Below are positions 20,479-31,796 of a stretch of DNA of 64,000 nucleotides, piece after piece (position 1 is the stretch's first letter; each line of letters starts with the position of its first letter). Origin of the DNA: an uncultured Collinsella sp. (GTDB lineage: Bacteria > Actinomycetota > Coriobacteriia > Coriobacteriales > Coriobacteriaceae); assembly GCA_947002045.1 (NCBI GenBank), contig CAMQJB010000002.1, positions 1-64,000 on the forward strand, read 5' to 3'. Position numbers and translations under genes: made by a program. The notes beneath the pieces were generated by a model. That model did not search any database. It saw only the letters and a program-made list of their open reading frames with translations, and was not told the origin of the DNA.

Positions 20479-21028
20479 TGCTGGAATCCTTTCTGTAAAA
20501 GGCCTACAACCCATTAATAACCCGCGCCCGTGCGATACGCGAGTTTATTAAGGTTTATATTCTCTTTATCGCTCATTTTATTCATTTTGAAAACAGTTGA
20601 ACGGTGAACGGTCGCTTTTACCCGCTCAGCGTAAAGAATCCCAGCTCAAGCATATCTACGTCATTTACGTGCAACTTTATTTTAATAGAGCAGGGATTAG
20701 ACCAGATTATGCAAACTATATCTTTGCTAAACACAAAATAGGCAGCGTAATATCTTACTCGCACTATACGAGATTCTATGCATTGATAAGACGAGTATGC
20801 ACCCTTACAAAAACATGGGGCATTTCATCCAGCATAAGGAATAAAGAAGCGCTCCAAAAAGGCACCCAGTCCCAAAGCACGGGGACAGAAGGCAGCAACG
20901 GCCAAAACCTCCATCCATCCCCAAAGTGGCGCGAGGTTTCGCGGCAAAGCCGCGAAACAGCGAAGGGGACAAAAGGCCCCCACAACCACGTTCTTCATCA
21001 GCCCACACAATCCGAGGGCGTAGTCGTA
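20479..21028. other. AT-rich intergenic stretch upstream of carbamate kinase
   Basis: About 550 bases without a convincing gene. Bases 20520-20830 are strikingly AT-rich for this genome and probably contain the carbamate kinase promoter. Bases 20870-21000 hold GGGGACAGAAGGC and AAGGGGACAAAAGGCCCC sequence loosely resembling the dispersed GGGAC repeats. A perfect 10-bp-stem hairpin (GTTTCGCGGC, AAA, GCCGCGAAAC) lies at 20936-20958. An open frame at 20597-21046 has no recognisable features and I do not regard it as a gene. Confidence 0.55.
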
Positions 21029-21153
21029 GCAGGATCTGAGGGCTGACCTTCGCGGACACTCCGCAGGACGAAAGAACCCCCGCCGCACGTAGTGCGCAGC
21101 GGGGGTTCTTTCATGTCCGAGGACGTCCGCGAAGGTCAGCCCTCAGATCCTGC
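21029..21153. repeat. 125-bp element with 29-bp perfect inverted ends
   Basis: The left arm 21029-21057 (GCAGGATCTGAGGGCTGACC onwards) is the exact reverse complement of 21125-21153. Inside lies a second inverted repeat (the terminator at 21071-21111), so the whole can fold into one nearly continuous hairpin with a small bulge. It starts 10 bases past the PFOR stop codon, so it would form the PFOR mRNA 3' end. It could be a MITE-like element or a stabilising 3' structure. Confidence 0.8.
21071..21111 (-). terminator. Intrinsic terminator of the PFOR gene
   Basis: A 13-bp perfect stem AAAGAACCCCCGC/GCGGGGGTTCTTT. On the minus strand it ends in TTCTTTCG, so the T run is short. It is nested inside the 125-bp inverted repeat element. 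Confidence 0.7.
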
Positions 21154-21163
21154 GGTGGGAGAC

Positions 21164-24703
<3,540 letters not shown>

Positions 24704-25154
24704 ATACCCCTCTCCTCTCATATAGGTATACAGGCCCCGGCGATCGCCGGGATGTTGGCGTGATGGGATTTACGCTGTTGCTTCCAATCATCTGGCAGGC
24801 AGGCTCAGCAGCAGGTACATGGCGTGGAGAGAAGACATGCCGAGGCGAGGGGCAGCTGATGCGCCCTACAGGCCCGACCGCCCGTCTTGCACATGACCGA
24901 GCGCCGCAAAGGCCGCATGCCGGATGCTCCCGGGCACGCCCCGGCGATGGGAAGCGCCCGCAACGGAAATCCGCATGCGGGTTTATTGTACCCCGCCGTC
25001 AAGTGTAATTTCGGCAAATATAGGCGTGCGGTAAAGGTTTACCTTGGGTGACTGCCAAGGGCCAAAATGGCCTCTCCATCCCCAGGCGACCGGCTCTGGC
25101 GCGCCGAGGAGCGTCCCCAAGTGGCGGCAGAAAAGGAACGTCCCTATCTGCCGG
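24704..25154. other. PFOR upstream region and repeat boundary
   Basis: About 450 bases without a gene. A perfect 16-bp palindrome CCCGGCGATCGCCGGG lies at 24736-24751, about 35 bases before the PFOR start, and could be an operator. A minus-strand TACAAT at 24985-24990 could be a -10 box, which would give PFOR a long leader. From about 25056 the sequence is a diverged copy of 31797 onwards. Confidence 0.5.
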
Positions 25155-25575
25155 CTAGAGAGCACCGAAGAGGATGGCGTAGGTAGTGGATTCGCCGAGC
25201 TTGAGCTCATCGCCGGGGTTGAGCTGGGCGGAGCGGCCGGGCTCTACTTGAATACACACACTCGTGGCCCCGTTTACCACCACGGTGCCGTTAGTGGACG
25301 ACAGGTCCTCGACAAACCATGCGCCAGACTCGTCGCACCAGATATGGGCATGGCGGGCCGAGACGTCGTCGGTGATGCCGCCCTTCCCCGTTGCCAGCGC
25401 GCCGATCTCAACGCCTTCCTCACTCGGCTGAATCCAGCGCGGGACGCTCACCACGTAGCCGTTTTGCACGCACAGCAGTCCCAGCGGATGCGCCGGCGCG
25501 ACCTCGTGCTCGCCCGCGACCGAAGATGTGCTCAGCGAGCGCGGCGTCGACGTGTCGCCGCCACGGGTCGCATGA
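25056..25575. repeat. Partial duplication of the FHA gene 3' region, left copy
   Basis: The segment closely matches 31797-32325 base for base, starting in shared non-coding sequence (CCAAGGGCCAAAATGGCCTC) and running through the FHA coding region to the codons for AHAT. Differences are scattered, so the copies are paralogous and not a fresh insertion duplication. The two copies bracket the RiPP-like island. Confidence 0.8.
25155..25575 (-). pseudogene. Truncated FHA-domain protein
   Basis: About 140 residues match the C-terminal part of the intact FHA protein at 31897-32835, from AHAT to the shared end TYAILFGAL. They include the whole phosphothreonine-binding FHA domain with SARHAHIWC and DLSSTNGTVVVNG. 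The first 170 residues of the intact protein are missing; upstream of the AHAT codons the frame continues into unrelated residues to 25628. It could still be expressed as a bare FHA domain, but no adjacent kinase is present. I read it as a remnant. Confidence 0.75.
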
Positions 25576-26150
25576 GCGCGGCGGCTCGCCCGACTTGGAA
25601 CTAAGGCGGGCGTGAGAGCAAACGGCATAGGGAACGAATCTTGCGGATGTACTCCTCGACGTCAGGCAGGTAAGCCCCACGAAGTCACCGGGGAGGCCCA
25701 AGCGGCCCGGCACCACTTCCAGATTCTGACCAGGGCGAGTCGTTCGCCGGTGGCCGAAGGCTCGCTCCCACCCAAAAGGGGAGATTCGCGTTGTTCCCCA
25801 ATCGCTCTCGCATCTTTCATTTTGCTCGAGGTGGGCTATAAAAACTTTCCTGGTGAAAGGCGGCGATTGGTTTCCTTTCTTTCTCTTTCTAGAGGAGCGC
25901 GCCTGTAATCTGTTTTCATCCTAAATCAAGTTAAGATCGGACCTTCCAGAGGCAAGTCGACTCAAACTGCGAGGCTCCATGTTGGAATAAAGAGCGCTGT
26001 CGAAGTGCCAACAACACAAAGCTTGCCAGTCTCAAATAGAACCTTTTGGGAGTCCGATTGGGCCGCACACCGAATCCCCGCTGGTGGTTTTTTATAGCTG
26101 CGCAACAATAAACAAGGTTAGTGCCAGTCCAGCATGAAATTGAGGAACGT
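25576..26150. other. Left flank of the RiPP-like island
   Basis: Bases 25576-25760 are still GC-rich; from about 25800 base composition falls clearly, marking the start of foreign-looking DNA. A pyrimidine run (TTTCCTTTCTTTCTCTTTCT) lies near 25870-25890. The maturase promoter should be here but no strong -35/-10 pair is visible. No gene recognised. Confidence 0.5.
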
Positions 26151-27509
26151 ATGCATTTTTTCTCAGTAAGTGATCGTCGTTACTGCTTCGATGAGGTCAC
26201 TCGCAATTGCTTTCAGGTTGACCAAGCATCAGAAGATGCGCTTCGCATATTTGAAGCATCGGGAAGAACGGTCAACTCGAAGTTGCTAACAAAGTCACTT
26301 GCTGCGAAAGGCTACGACCAAACGACCATAGCAGAACTTGAAGACGACATTGATGAGTATCAACGATTGTCTGAGCGGACTTTCTTAACAAAAGACACGC
26401 CTCGAAAACTTAGATCCATCGAACTCCACATTTCACATGCATGCAACCTTGGTTGTAGTTACTGTTTTGCCGGTAAAGGAGATTATGGAACGTCTCCTCT
26501 GCTGATGACAGACGAGATAGCCTTCAAGGCGGTCGACTACCTCGTCGCAAGTTCATCGGAAAACGAAACGCTTGCGATCGTCTTTTTTGGTGGGGAACCC
26601 ATGATTAACGAGCCGCTGATATGGAAAACGGTCGACTATTCAAAAAGAATATACCCCAATAGAAACTTTACCTATTCTATTACGACCAACGGAACGCTTT
26701 TGAATGACACTGCTGTGAATTCTTTCAAGGAGCACGGGTTTTCTGTTCTGATTAGTCTCGATGGTACAGGATGCAAGCACGATGCATCGCGCCCGTACAA
26801 GACGGGAGGCGGCTCTTTCTCCGATATCGACAAAAACGTTCGTCGTTTTTCCGAGTCGTTCCCCTTCGGCGCAAGAGCGACCTTAACAAATAATAACTGT
26901 AACCTTGTTGAAGACTATCTTCAGTTTAAAGAGATGGGCTTCAGAAGGATTTACTTCTCGCCCGTGAGCTCATTCGATGAGAATATCAAACTCGACGAAC
27001 ACTCATTAAACAAAATCAGGGCGGGCCTAATAGATTTGGCGGATCAATATCTCAAACAGATTGATCAAGGGGAAAAGCCCTTGTTTAGAACATTGAAAAC
27101 TGCAGTTGATTTGATTATGAGCAACAGGATCGCCTTTGTCGGATGCGGGGCTGGCAGGCGTTTTATTTCCGTGACTCCCGAAGGGGACGTATACCCCTGT
27201 CACAGGTTTGTCGGGATGATGCGATTCAAAATGGGCAACATCGTCACCGGAATTGACGAAACTAGGTATATTGAAAACTGGAGTCAGGGTGTCGAAAAAA
27301 GAATTGACTGTACGGACTGTTGGGCTCGGTCTTTCTGTGGTGGGGGCTGTAGCTGGGAGGCTGCAGACGAGCACGGCTACTTGCCCAAGAGTCTACACCC
27401 TGCATCATGTGAATATAGAAAAATGTGCTACGAGATGGCTTTTGACCTTATTTCCCGCCACTCATCTTCGCAGGAGAAAAATCAACGAGAAGCTACTGTA
27501 TCGGAATAA
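26151..27509 (+). CDS. Radical SAM/SPASM peptide maturase
   Basis: 452 residues from the ATG at 26151 (GAGGAA upstream; a GTG 30 bases earlier is possible). Residues 1-90 resemble the small N-terminal peptide-recognition region of SCIFF-type maturases. The radical SAM cluster motif CNLGCSYC has cysteines at 98, 102 and 105, followed by FFGGEP near residue 146. A complete SPASM domain follows: Cys332, a GX4C ending at Cys350, then CX2CX5CX3C at 387, 390, 396 and 400, and Cys420 and Cys426. This implies two auxiliary 4Fe-4S clusters. Such enzymes form thioether or carbon cross-links in ribosomal peptides. Two Cys-rich peptide genes follow directly, so they are the likely substrates. Base composition is lower in GC than neighbouring core genes. 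Confidence 0.93.
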   Translation: MHFFSVSDRRYCFDEVTRNCFQVDQASEDALRIFEASGRTVNSKLLTKSLAAKGYDQTTIAELEDDIDEYQRLSERTFLTKDTPRKLRSIELHISHACNLGCSYCFAGKGDYGTSPLLMTDEIAFKAVDYLVASSSENETLAIVFFGGEPMINEPLIWKTVDYSKRIYPNRNFTYSITTNGTLLNDTAVNSFKEHGFSVLISLDGTGCKHDASRPYKTGGGSFSDIDKNVRRFSESFPFGARATLTNNNCNLVEDYLQFKEMGFRRIYFSPVSSFDENIKLDEHSLNKIRAGLIDLADQYLKQIDQGEKPLFRTLKTAVDLIMSNRIAFVGCGAGRRFISVTPEGDVYPCHRFVGMMRFKMGNIVTGIDETRYIENWSQGVEKRIDCTDCWARSFCGGGCSWEAADEHGYLPKSLHPASCEYRKMCYEMAFDLISRHSSSQEKNQREATVSE

Positions 27510-27617
27510 GCGGTTCAGCGCATTGCTGTCACCATTGTGGAGGTGTTCGTTCTTCTGATTACCGTCTGCGAAGCTTATTGCTACGTTCGCCGAAACCATT
27601 CTAGAAATATGGTGAAC

Positions 27618-27646
27618 TAGACATCTTGGTTTGTTATACACAATAT
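27618..27646 (+). promoter_or_regulatory. Possible promoter for the precursor peptide genes
   Basis: TAGACA, then 17 bases, then CAATAT, placed about 20 bases before the first precursor's Shine-Dalgarno. It would allow the peptide genes to be transcribed more strongly than the maturase, a common arrangement. Both boxes deviate from consensus, so this is tentative. Confidence 0.35.
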
Positions 27647-27678
27647 TGAGGTTTTTCTGCACTCAAAGGGAGGTAGTC

Positions 27679-27882
27679 GTGAAGCATATTCATCCGATTA
27701 ATCCAGGAAGTGGCGACGAGGCAGGCGCGAAGCCGATGTCTTTTGACTGCCTCTTGGGCATTACTGACATCTGTACTGTTTATGATAAAGCAGATGGCTG
27801 TGGTGCATACGATTACTGCGACCATGACATGGATGGCGGCAGCATCTGCGTTGTAGATCACTGTGGCATTGATCAAACGTAG
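27679..27882 (+). CDS. Cys-rich RiPP precursor peptide 1
   Basis: A 67-residue peptide starting at GTG with a strong AAAGGGAGG nine bases upstream. It begins MKHIHPINPGS, a leader shared with the next gene. The C-terminal 44 residues hold six cysteines at 24, 32, 41, 47, 57 and 62. Four of them follow the pattern Asp-X-Cys (DIC, DGC, DYC, DHC) and one follows Asp directly. Six Cys in about 40 residues recalls SCIFF/ranthipeptide precursors, where the maturase links Cys sulfur to nearby residues. It lies 169 bases after the radical SAM gene. Core boundary and cross-links are inferred. Confidence 0.8.
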   Translation: MKHIHPINPGSGDEAGAKPMSFDCLLGITDICTVYDKADGCGAYDYCDHDMDGGSICVVDHCGIDQT

Positions 27883-27912
27883 TCTCTAATTGGATTAAGG
27901 TGAGGAGCTGTT

Positions 27913-28092
27913 ATGAAGCATATCCATCCTGTTGGTTCAAATGAACATCCTCCCGTTGAGCCTTGTTGTCTTGGAGTTGATATATGCAATTTTTACGACA
28001 TCGCCGAGTGCCCTGTTGCGGATTGGTGCTATGTCGATAAAGAATCAAGCTGTGTTTTGCCAGCAGATTGGTGCGATCCAGTTGACGAGTAG
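27913..28092 (+). CDS. Cys-rich RiPP precursor peptide 2
   Basis: A 59-residue peptide with GAGGAG upstream of its ATG, 30 bases after precursor 1. It begins MKHIHPVGSNE, identical to precursor 1 in the first six residues. Cysteines lie at 18, 19, 25, 33, 39, 47 and 54. The core aligns with precursor 1: CLG-x-DIC, then YD-x-A, then D-[YW]-C, then D-[HW]-C near the end. Acidic residues precede most cysteines. The shared leader with divergent core is typical of paired RiPP precursors handled by one maturase. It is short enough to be missed by routine gene calling. Confidence 0.8.
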   Translation: MKHIHPVGSNEHPPVEPCCLGVDICNFYDIAECPVADWCYVDKESSCVLPADWCDPVDE

Positions 28093-28170
28093 TTTTGTGG
28101 CTAGGAACTATTTGGTCCAATTCAGAATAAGATGGGAACAAATACCAAAATCTCGTGTCTGGGAGGAGTT

Positions 28171-28278
28171 ATGCCATTATTGCAAGGTCTCGTTGGATTA
28201 GCCTTTATATTTGCGTTATATCTGGCACCTTTTTTAATTCTATTCTTCATTATCCGACTCTTTCTTCGGAGAAAATAG
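28171..28278 (+). CDS. 35-residue membrane peptide of the RiPP cluster
   Basis: A small open frame with a near-perfect GGGAGGAG seven bases before its ATG, starting MPLLQGLVGLAFIFALYLAP and ending RLFLRRK. One hydrophobic helix of about 25 residues with a basic C-terminal tail predicts a single-span membrane peptide with the tail in the cytoplasm. It follows precursor 2 by 78 bases and precedes a terminator, so it belongs to the same unit. It might be an immunity or transport accessory peptide. No homologue is known to me. Confidence 0.6.
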   Translation: MPLLQGLVGLAFIFALYLAPFLILFFIIRLFLRRK

Positions 28279-28342
28279 GAGTGTCACGCAAACATTAGCG
28301 TAGCTTTCTTCCAATATGAGCCGAGCATTGGCAAGTGGAATA

Positions 28343-28393
28343 AGAAGCCCGACCGTTCGCCACATGAAAGTGATCGGACGGGCTTCTCTATTT
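28343..28393 (+). terminator. Terminator of the RiPP precursor unit
   Basis: A 13-bp stem with one mismatch (AGAAGCCCGACCG / CGGACGGGCTTCT) and a 19-base loop, followed by CTATTTAA. It closes the maturase-precursor-membrane peptide unit. Confidence 0.65.
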
Positions 28394-28481
28394 AACCCGG
28401 GCCGCCACCCATAGCGGCTTTCCAAGCGTATTCTCAGTGCAAAGCAATCGTCAGTTTAATCCTATGCGCTGATACCGCATT

Positions 28482-28607
28482 TCATTTGTTCGGCTCGAAT
28501 TCTACGGCCTGGCAACCCTCGCACTCTCCGGCAAATGGATTGAACGCGAAGGCAGAGATGATGTGTGCGTGGACATCGAGGCTGCTGTAGGCAACATACT
28601 GGGACAT
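28482..28607 (-). pseudogene. Possible IS110-family transposase remnant
   Basis: A 41-codon minus-strand frame contains YVAYSSLDVHAHIISAFAF followed by NPFAGE. This resembles the N-terminal [IL]DVHA-x-x-I-x-A segment of IS110-type transposases, which carries the first catalytic Asp. The frame then stops and no downstream transposase sequence is recognised. It suggests past mobile-element activity in the island. It could instead be a chance similarity. Confidence 0.4.
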
Positions 28608-28978
28608 GGACCCCCGCTGCGCGTGGTATGCGGCCCGGCATATTCATTGCCGTCCAACCCCGTGTAGTTGCAGCAAAGGGTGGAACCTCAATGCTCAGCT
28701 CATGTTGTCCGTGGGACACGAGAATCGTAAGTACACTTTGGTGCGATTCTCACGCTAATACTGAGCCACCTGGAATAAGATACGTCGCGACAACACTTCG
28801 CTTCACCTCTGTCTCGACAAGATGACGTAGACTAAAGTTTCCTTTAGTAAGAGAACGAGAACTATATCTGAAAGCGTTGCGATGGCGTGAAGGCACCGAG
28901 TCCGAACCGCCTGAATGCTACGTGCATCTGCATCGCCTTTTTATTATCTCTGCCAGTTGGGTAGCACTACACTTGTCA
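28608..28978. other. Gene-poor stretch between IS remnant and ABC exporter
   Basis: About 370 bases with no convincing gene. An 8-bp inverted repeat GAGAATCG/CGATTCTC with a 16-base spacer lies at 28720-28751. The ABC exporter gene on the minus strand ends at 28979 without an obvious terminator. Confidence 0.45.
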
Positions 28979-30631
28979 TCATTTACCCTGGTACATGCTG
29001 CCTAAATCCACTACCCCTTCTACCGCGCCGACCATCTCGTCATCGTGAGAGACAACGATGATCAGCTGGCTTTGCTTGTTGCGCTTAACATAGGCCGCAA
29101 GCTCGGCGCGGCTTACAGCGTCTAACCCAGTCGTGGGCTCGTCGAGTACCAAAACTGACGACTTGCGTGAAATCGCCGACCATAAGTACACTCGGCGCAG
29201 CTCACCGCCCGAAAGCGCGGAGCAACGTTTCCCGAGCAACTCCTTCACGCTGTTTTCCAGCGAAGGTAGGTCATCTACACCCCGGTGATAGGGAGAAAAG
29301 GGCGTGTCGAAATACTCTAACAGCTCTTTCACCGTTTCGTCCGGCGCGAAGCACGACTGTGGGCAGCACGATATCTCTCTCGCACGTATGTAATCCAAGT
29401 CGCATTCTTCGATTGGCACACCGTTGTATTTTACTTTGCCTTTCGATGAATATAGCCCGAGCATCAAGTAAAGAAGCGATGTCTTGCCCCTTCCGTTCTC
29501 CCCAACTATGCAATATGTACCAGGACCGGAAAACTTGAAAGAAAACCCGCCGAGGACCCCTCGGACAGATCCGTCTGGAAGGGCAACCGAGAATTCCAAA
29601 TCAGATACCGAAATGTCATTTATTCCATCAAGTTTCGCCAAATCGGTCCGATTCCACCCCGATCTCGCCTTTTCCCTCGTCGCGATAGCCGTCCTATCCC
29701 ATGATGCTTTGGCGTCCTGATAGGATTTGAACAATGACATCATACTTTTCAAAGTCTTAAAGAGAACCGCGAAGTATGTACCGATGATAGTGTACTCGCC
29801 TATTGACATAGTTCCGTTAATGATTCGTACTCCGGAAACAACAAGTATCACCGCTTGAAACAACGCTGCGAAAAGACCATCGAGCGATGTCAGAGAATAT
29901 GACAGCTTTCCGGAGCGCAAAACTTTGGGAAAATAGCTCTTAAACCCAGCGTCGAGCGCTTGTTCGCTCTTGCCGTACGAAGATGTCAGTTGAATGTTGA
30001 GAATCTGATTAAGCTGCGATGCAATTGCGGCGTAAAAGGCGCTGTCCGCCTCTTTCTTCTCATACGTGACCCTATACAAAAGTTTCCTCAACCCAGTAAT
30101 TACACAGAAATACACGATGAGGAGAATGATGGAAAACACCGCGAGAGTTGAATCAATTGACCATATGATAAGCAATACGATGGGAATGGCTACAATGGAC
30201 AGCGGCGCACTGATAAAATTCGCCAAAACGAAGGATGAGACCACGCTGGAGTCGGAAATAATCCGTTGCGTTGTATAGGCTGGATCGATGGTCCGACTCA
30301 CCAAGTAATCGTCTCTTTCAAAACGCAAGACGGCCTCCCTGAGAAGATCAAAGGAAAGTCTCGTGGTTATGCGAATGGAAAGTGTTCCTGCAAAATAAGT
30401 AAAGAGGGTGGAGAAAACTCCTATTGACGCAACCAGGAGCGCGAAGAGTACGGCGTCTCTTTCGCTGCGGTTACCGAGAAGAAAATCTAAGAATTTCCCG
30501 TTCACGTATGGCATGGCATAGGAGAGAGCGGTTCCAATCACCGTGATAGCAATGAAGACGAAAGCCCCTTTTGCTCTGATGAACCTCGAGAGAACGCATC
30601 GAATCAAGGAAGGCCCCAATCTACCCGCCAC
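28979..30631 (-). CDS. ABC exporter, fused membrane and ATPase domains
   Basis: A 550-residue exporter half-transporter. Residues 15-300 contain six membrane helices; residues 345-550 are the ATPase. Walker A is GENGRGKTS, the signature LSGGELRRVYLW, Walker B SVLVLDEPTTGLD and the switch His is in VVSHDDE. This is the type I exporter layout used for peptides, antibiotics and lipids. No peptidase C39 domain is present, so leader cleavage would need another protease. It points toward the RiPP unit from the opposite strand, and its AT-rich base use matches the maturase. Export of the modified peptide is inferred from context. The GTG start is uncertain because no clear Shine-Dalgarno precedes it. 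Confidence 0.85.
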   Translation of the reverse strand: MAGRLGPSLIRCVLSRFIRAKGAFVFIAITVIGTALSYAMPYVNGKFLDFLLGNRSERDAVLFALLVASIGVFSTLFTYFAGTLSIRITTRLSFDLLREAVLRFERDDYLVSRTIDPAYTTQRIISDSSVVSSFVLANFISAPLSIVAIPIVLLIIWSIDSTLAVFSIILLIVYFCVITGLRKLLYRVTYEKKEADSAFYAAIASQLNQILNIQLTSSYGKSEQALDAGFKSYFPKVLRSGKLSYSLTSLDGLFAALFQAVILVVSGVRIINGTMSIGEYTIIGTYFAVLFKTLKSMMSLFKSYQDAKASWDRTAIATREKARSGWNRTDLAKLDGINDISVSDLEFSVALPDGSVRGVLGGFSFKFSGPGTYCIVGENGRGKTSLLYLMLGLYSSKGKVKYNGVPIEECDLDYIRAREISCCPQSCFAPDETVKELLEYFDTPFSPYHRGVDDLPSLENSVKELLGKRCSALSGGELRRVYLWSAISRKSSVLVLDEPTTGLDAVSRAELAAYVKRNKQSQLIIVVSHDDEMVGAVEGVVDLGSMYQGK

Positions 30632-30946
30632 AAAACATCAATCACTGATACCTTACACCTCAACACAACAGGAGCGAAGATTTGCCAATGAGACTGCTTT
30701 AAGATTGCCTTGGGCCAATACGATCTCAAGCTCTTCCTACAAGAGAGTCGGAATCGGACATCTCCTCCGACGAACCTGGCAATCGGGCGGTTGAAATATC
30801 TTTTTCAACCGCCCGTTTGCCACAATAGATTTGAGCATCCGCCCACAAACGTCCGCGTTTTATACCCATCAAATCCTTTGCCTTTTGTCGTCTAGACTAG
30901 AAAAATCGCTCGAAATAACGCAACCGGCCTGCTCGCTTGAAGAAAC
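30632..30946. other. Intergenic region upstream of the ABC exporter
   Basis: Contains a strong hairpin at 30784-30815 (see terminator entry). The rest is AT-rich and presumably holds the exporter promoter on the minus strand, though no consensus boxes stand out. Confidence 0.45.
30784..30815. terminator. Strong hairpin, possible terminator
   Basis: A 13-bp perfect stem CGGGCGGTTGAAA pairing with TTTCAACCGCCCG, followed by TTTG on the plus strand. It lies between the decayed methyltransferase and the ABC exporter, which are both on the minus strand. Confidence 0.55.
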
Positions 30947-31600
30947 CTAAGCCCGTAACGTAGATGTGCAAACTTCCGAAACGCCTTGCGCGGCATAGTG
31001 CGTATAAACTTCGTCAACCGCCTCAGAAATATCTGAGTATCGCGCCGGGTCAAAAGCATACGATGTCGCAGCTATACCCTGCACCCATTCGGAACGCGGA
31101 TTAATTGAATAGCCACACAGCATCATCATACATGCATCTAGACCTGATTTCCCAAGTATCCGACGTATTGATGAGAGCATCGCGGGTCGCCCCTGCACCA
31201 TCGTCGTCACCCCTATTAGCAGTATTTACCGTTTTTCTCTAAATGCGTATCGCCACCCTTAAGAATACGAAGTGTTTTATCCAGACCCGATTGTCCTCCA
31301 TCTCAAACGAAGGGATAAGGAATCTCATCCGGAATCGGCAGTAACGGAGGATTCACAACGACAAGCGAAAAACATGAGTCATCTCTCAGAGGGGAGTAAA
31401 GGCTCCCCTCAAGCACCCTAGTTTCGTCATCCAAAGAGTTGATGGCAGTGTTTTTCTTACAAAGGTCGACAACAAAAGGGTTGATTTCTACAGATGTTAC
31501 ATCCATGCCACAGTTGGTAAGTATCAGGCCCTGTATTCTGGGGCCAGAACACAAATCGAGAGCCTTCCGTGCGCTCTGCGGTGTAAGGCGCCAATCTCAG
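30947..31600 (-). pseudogene. Decayed SAM-dependent methyltransferase
   Basis: Three minus-strand pieces read as one class I methyltransferase. The first has ARKALDLCSGPRIQGL (motif I region), VEINPFVVDLC and VVNPPLLPIPDEIPYPFV, an NPP[LY] motif. A TGA then interrupts the frame where the next residues (DGGQSGLDKTLRIL) continue in phase. Further stops and a shift follow before the last piece starting TTMVQGRPAMLSS. The 5' end is also out of frame near 31570. At least three lesions make a functional product unlikely. It might once have belonged to the island's peptide-modification set. Confidence 0.7.
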
Positions 31601-31796
31601 CAAATCTGTCCCACAATACTGCGCTGAAGAACAAGACGGAACCCCTGAGCCAAACTCCCCTATACCTTATTAAGGCTAAGACAGGCAAGTTCACGCACCC
31701 GGCATATTCCAGAATAACATCCTATTGTTTTAGATGCTCTACAAGCATGAACAGCCGCGAATCGGAAAGATCTTCTAGTTTCGCCCCGACTGGCCG

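Noticed and set aside
20597..21046. A 149-codon open frame upstream of carbamate kinase
   Set aside because: No ribosome binding site, mixed composition crossing an AT-rich to GC-rich boundary and overlap with repeat sequence.
25155..25628. Intact short FHA gene
   Set aside because: Homology to the full FHA protein ends abruptly at 25575 and the first 170 residues are missing, so a truncated copy is the simpler reading.
28979..30631. Peptidase-containing (C39) bacteriocin exporter
   Set aside because: The protein begins directly with membrane helices; no N-terminal Cys/His peptidase domain is present.
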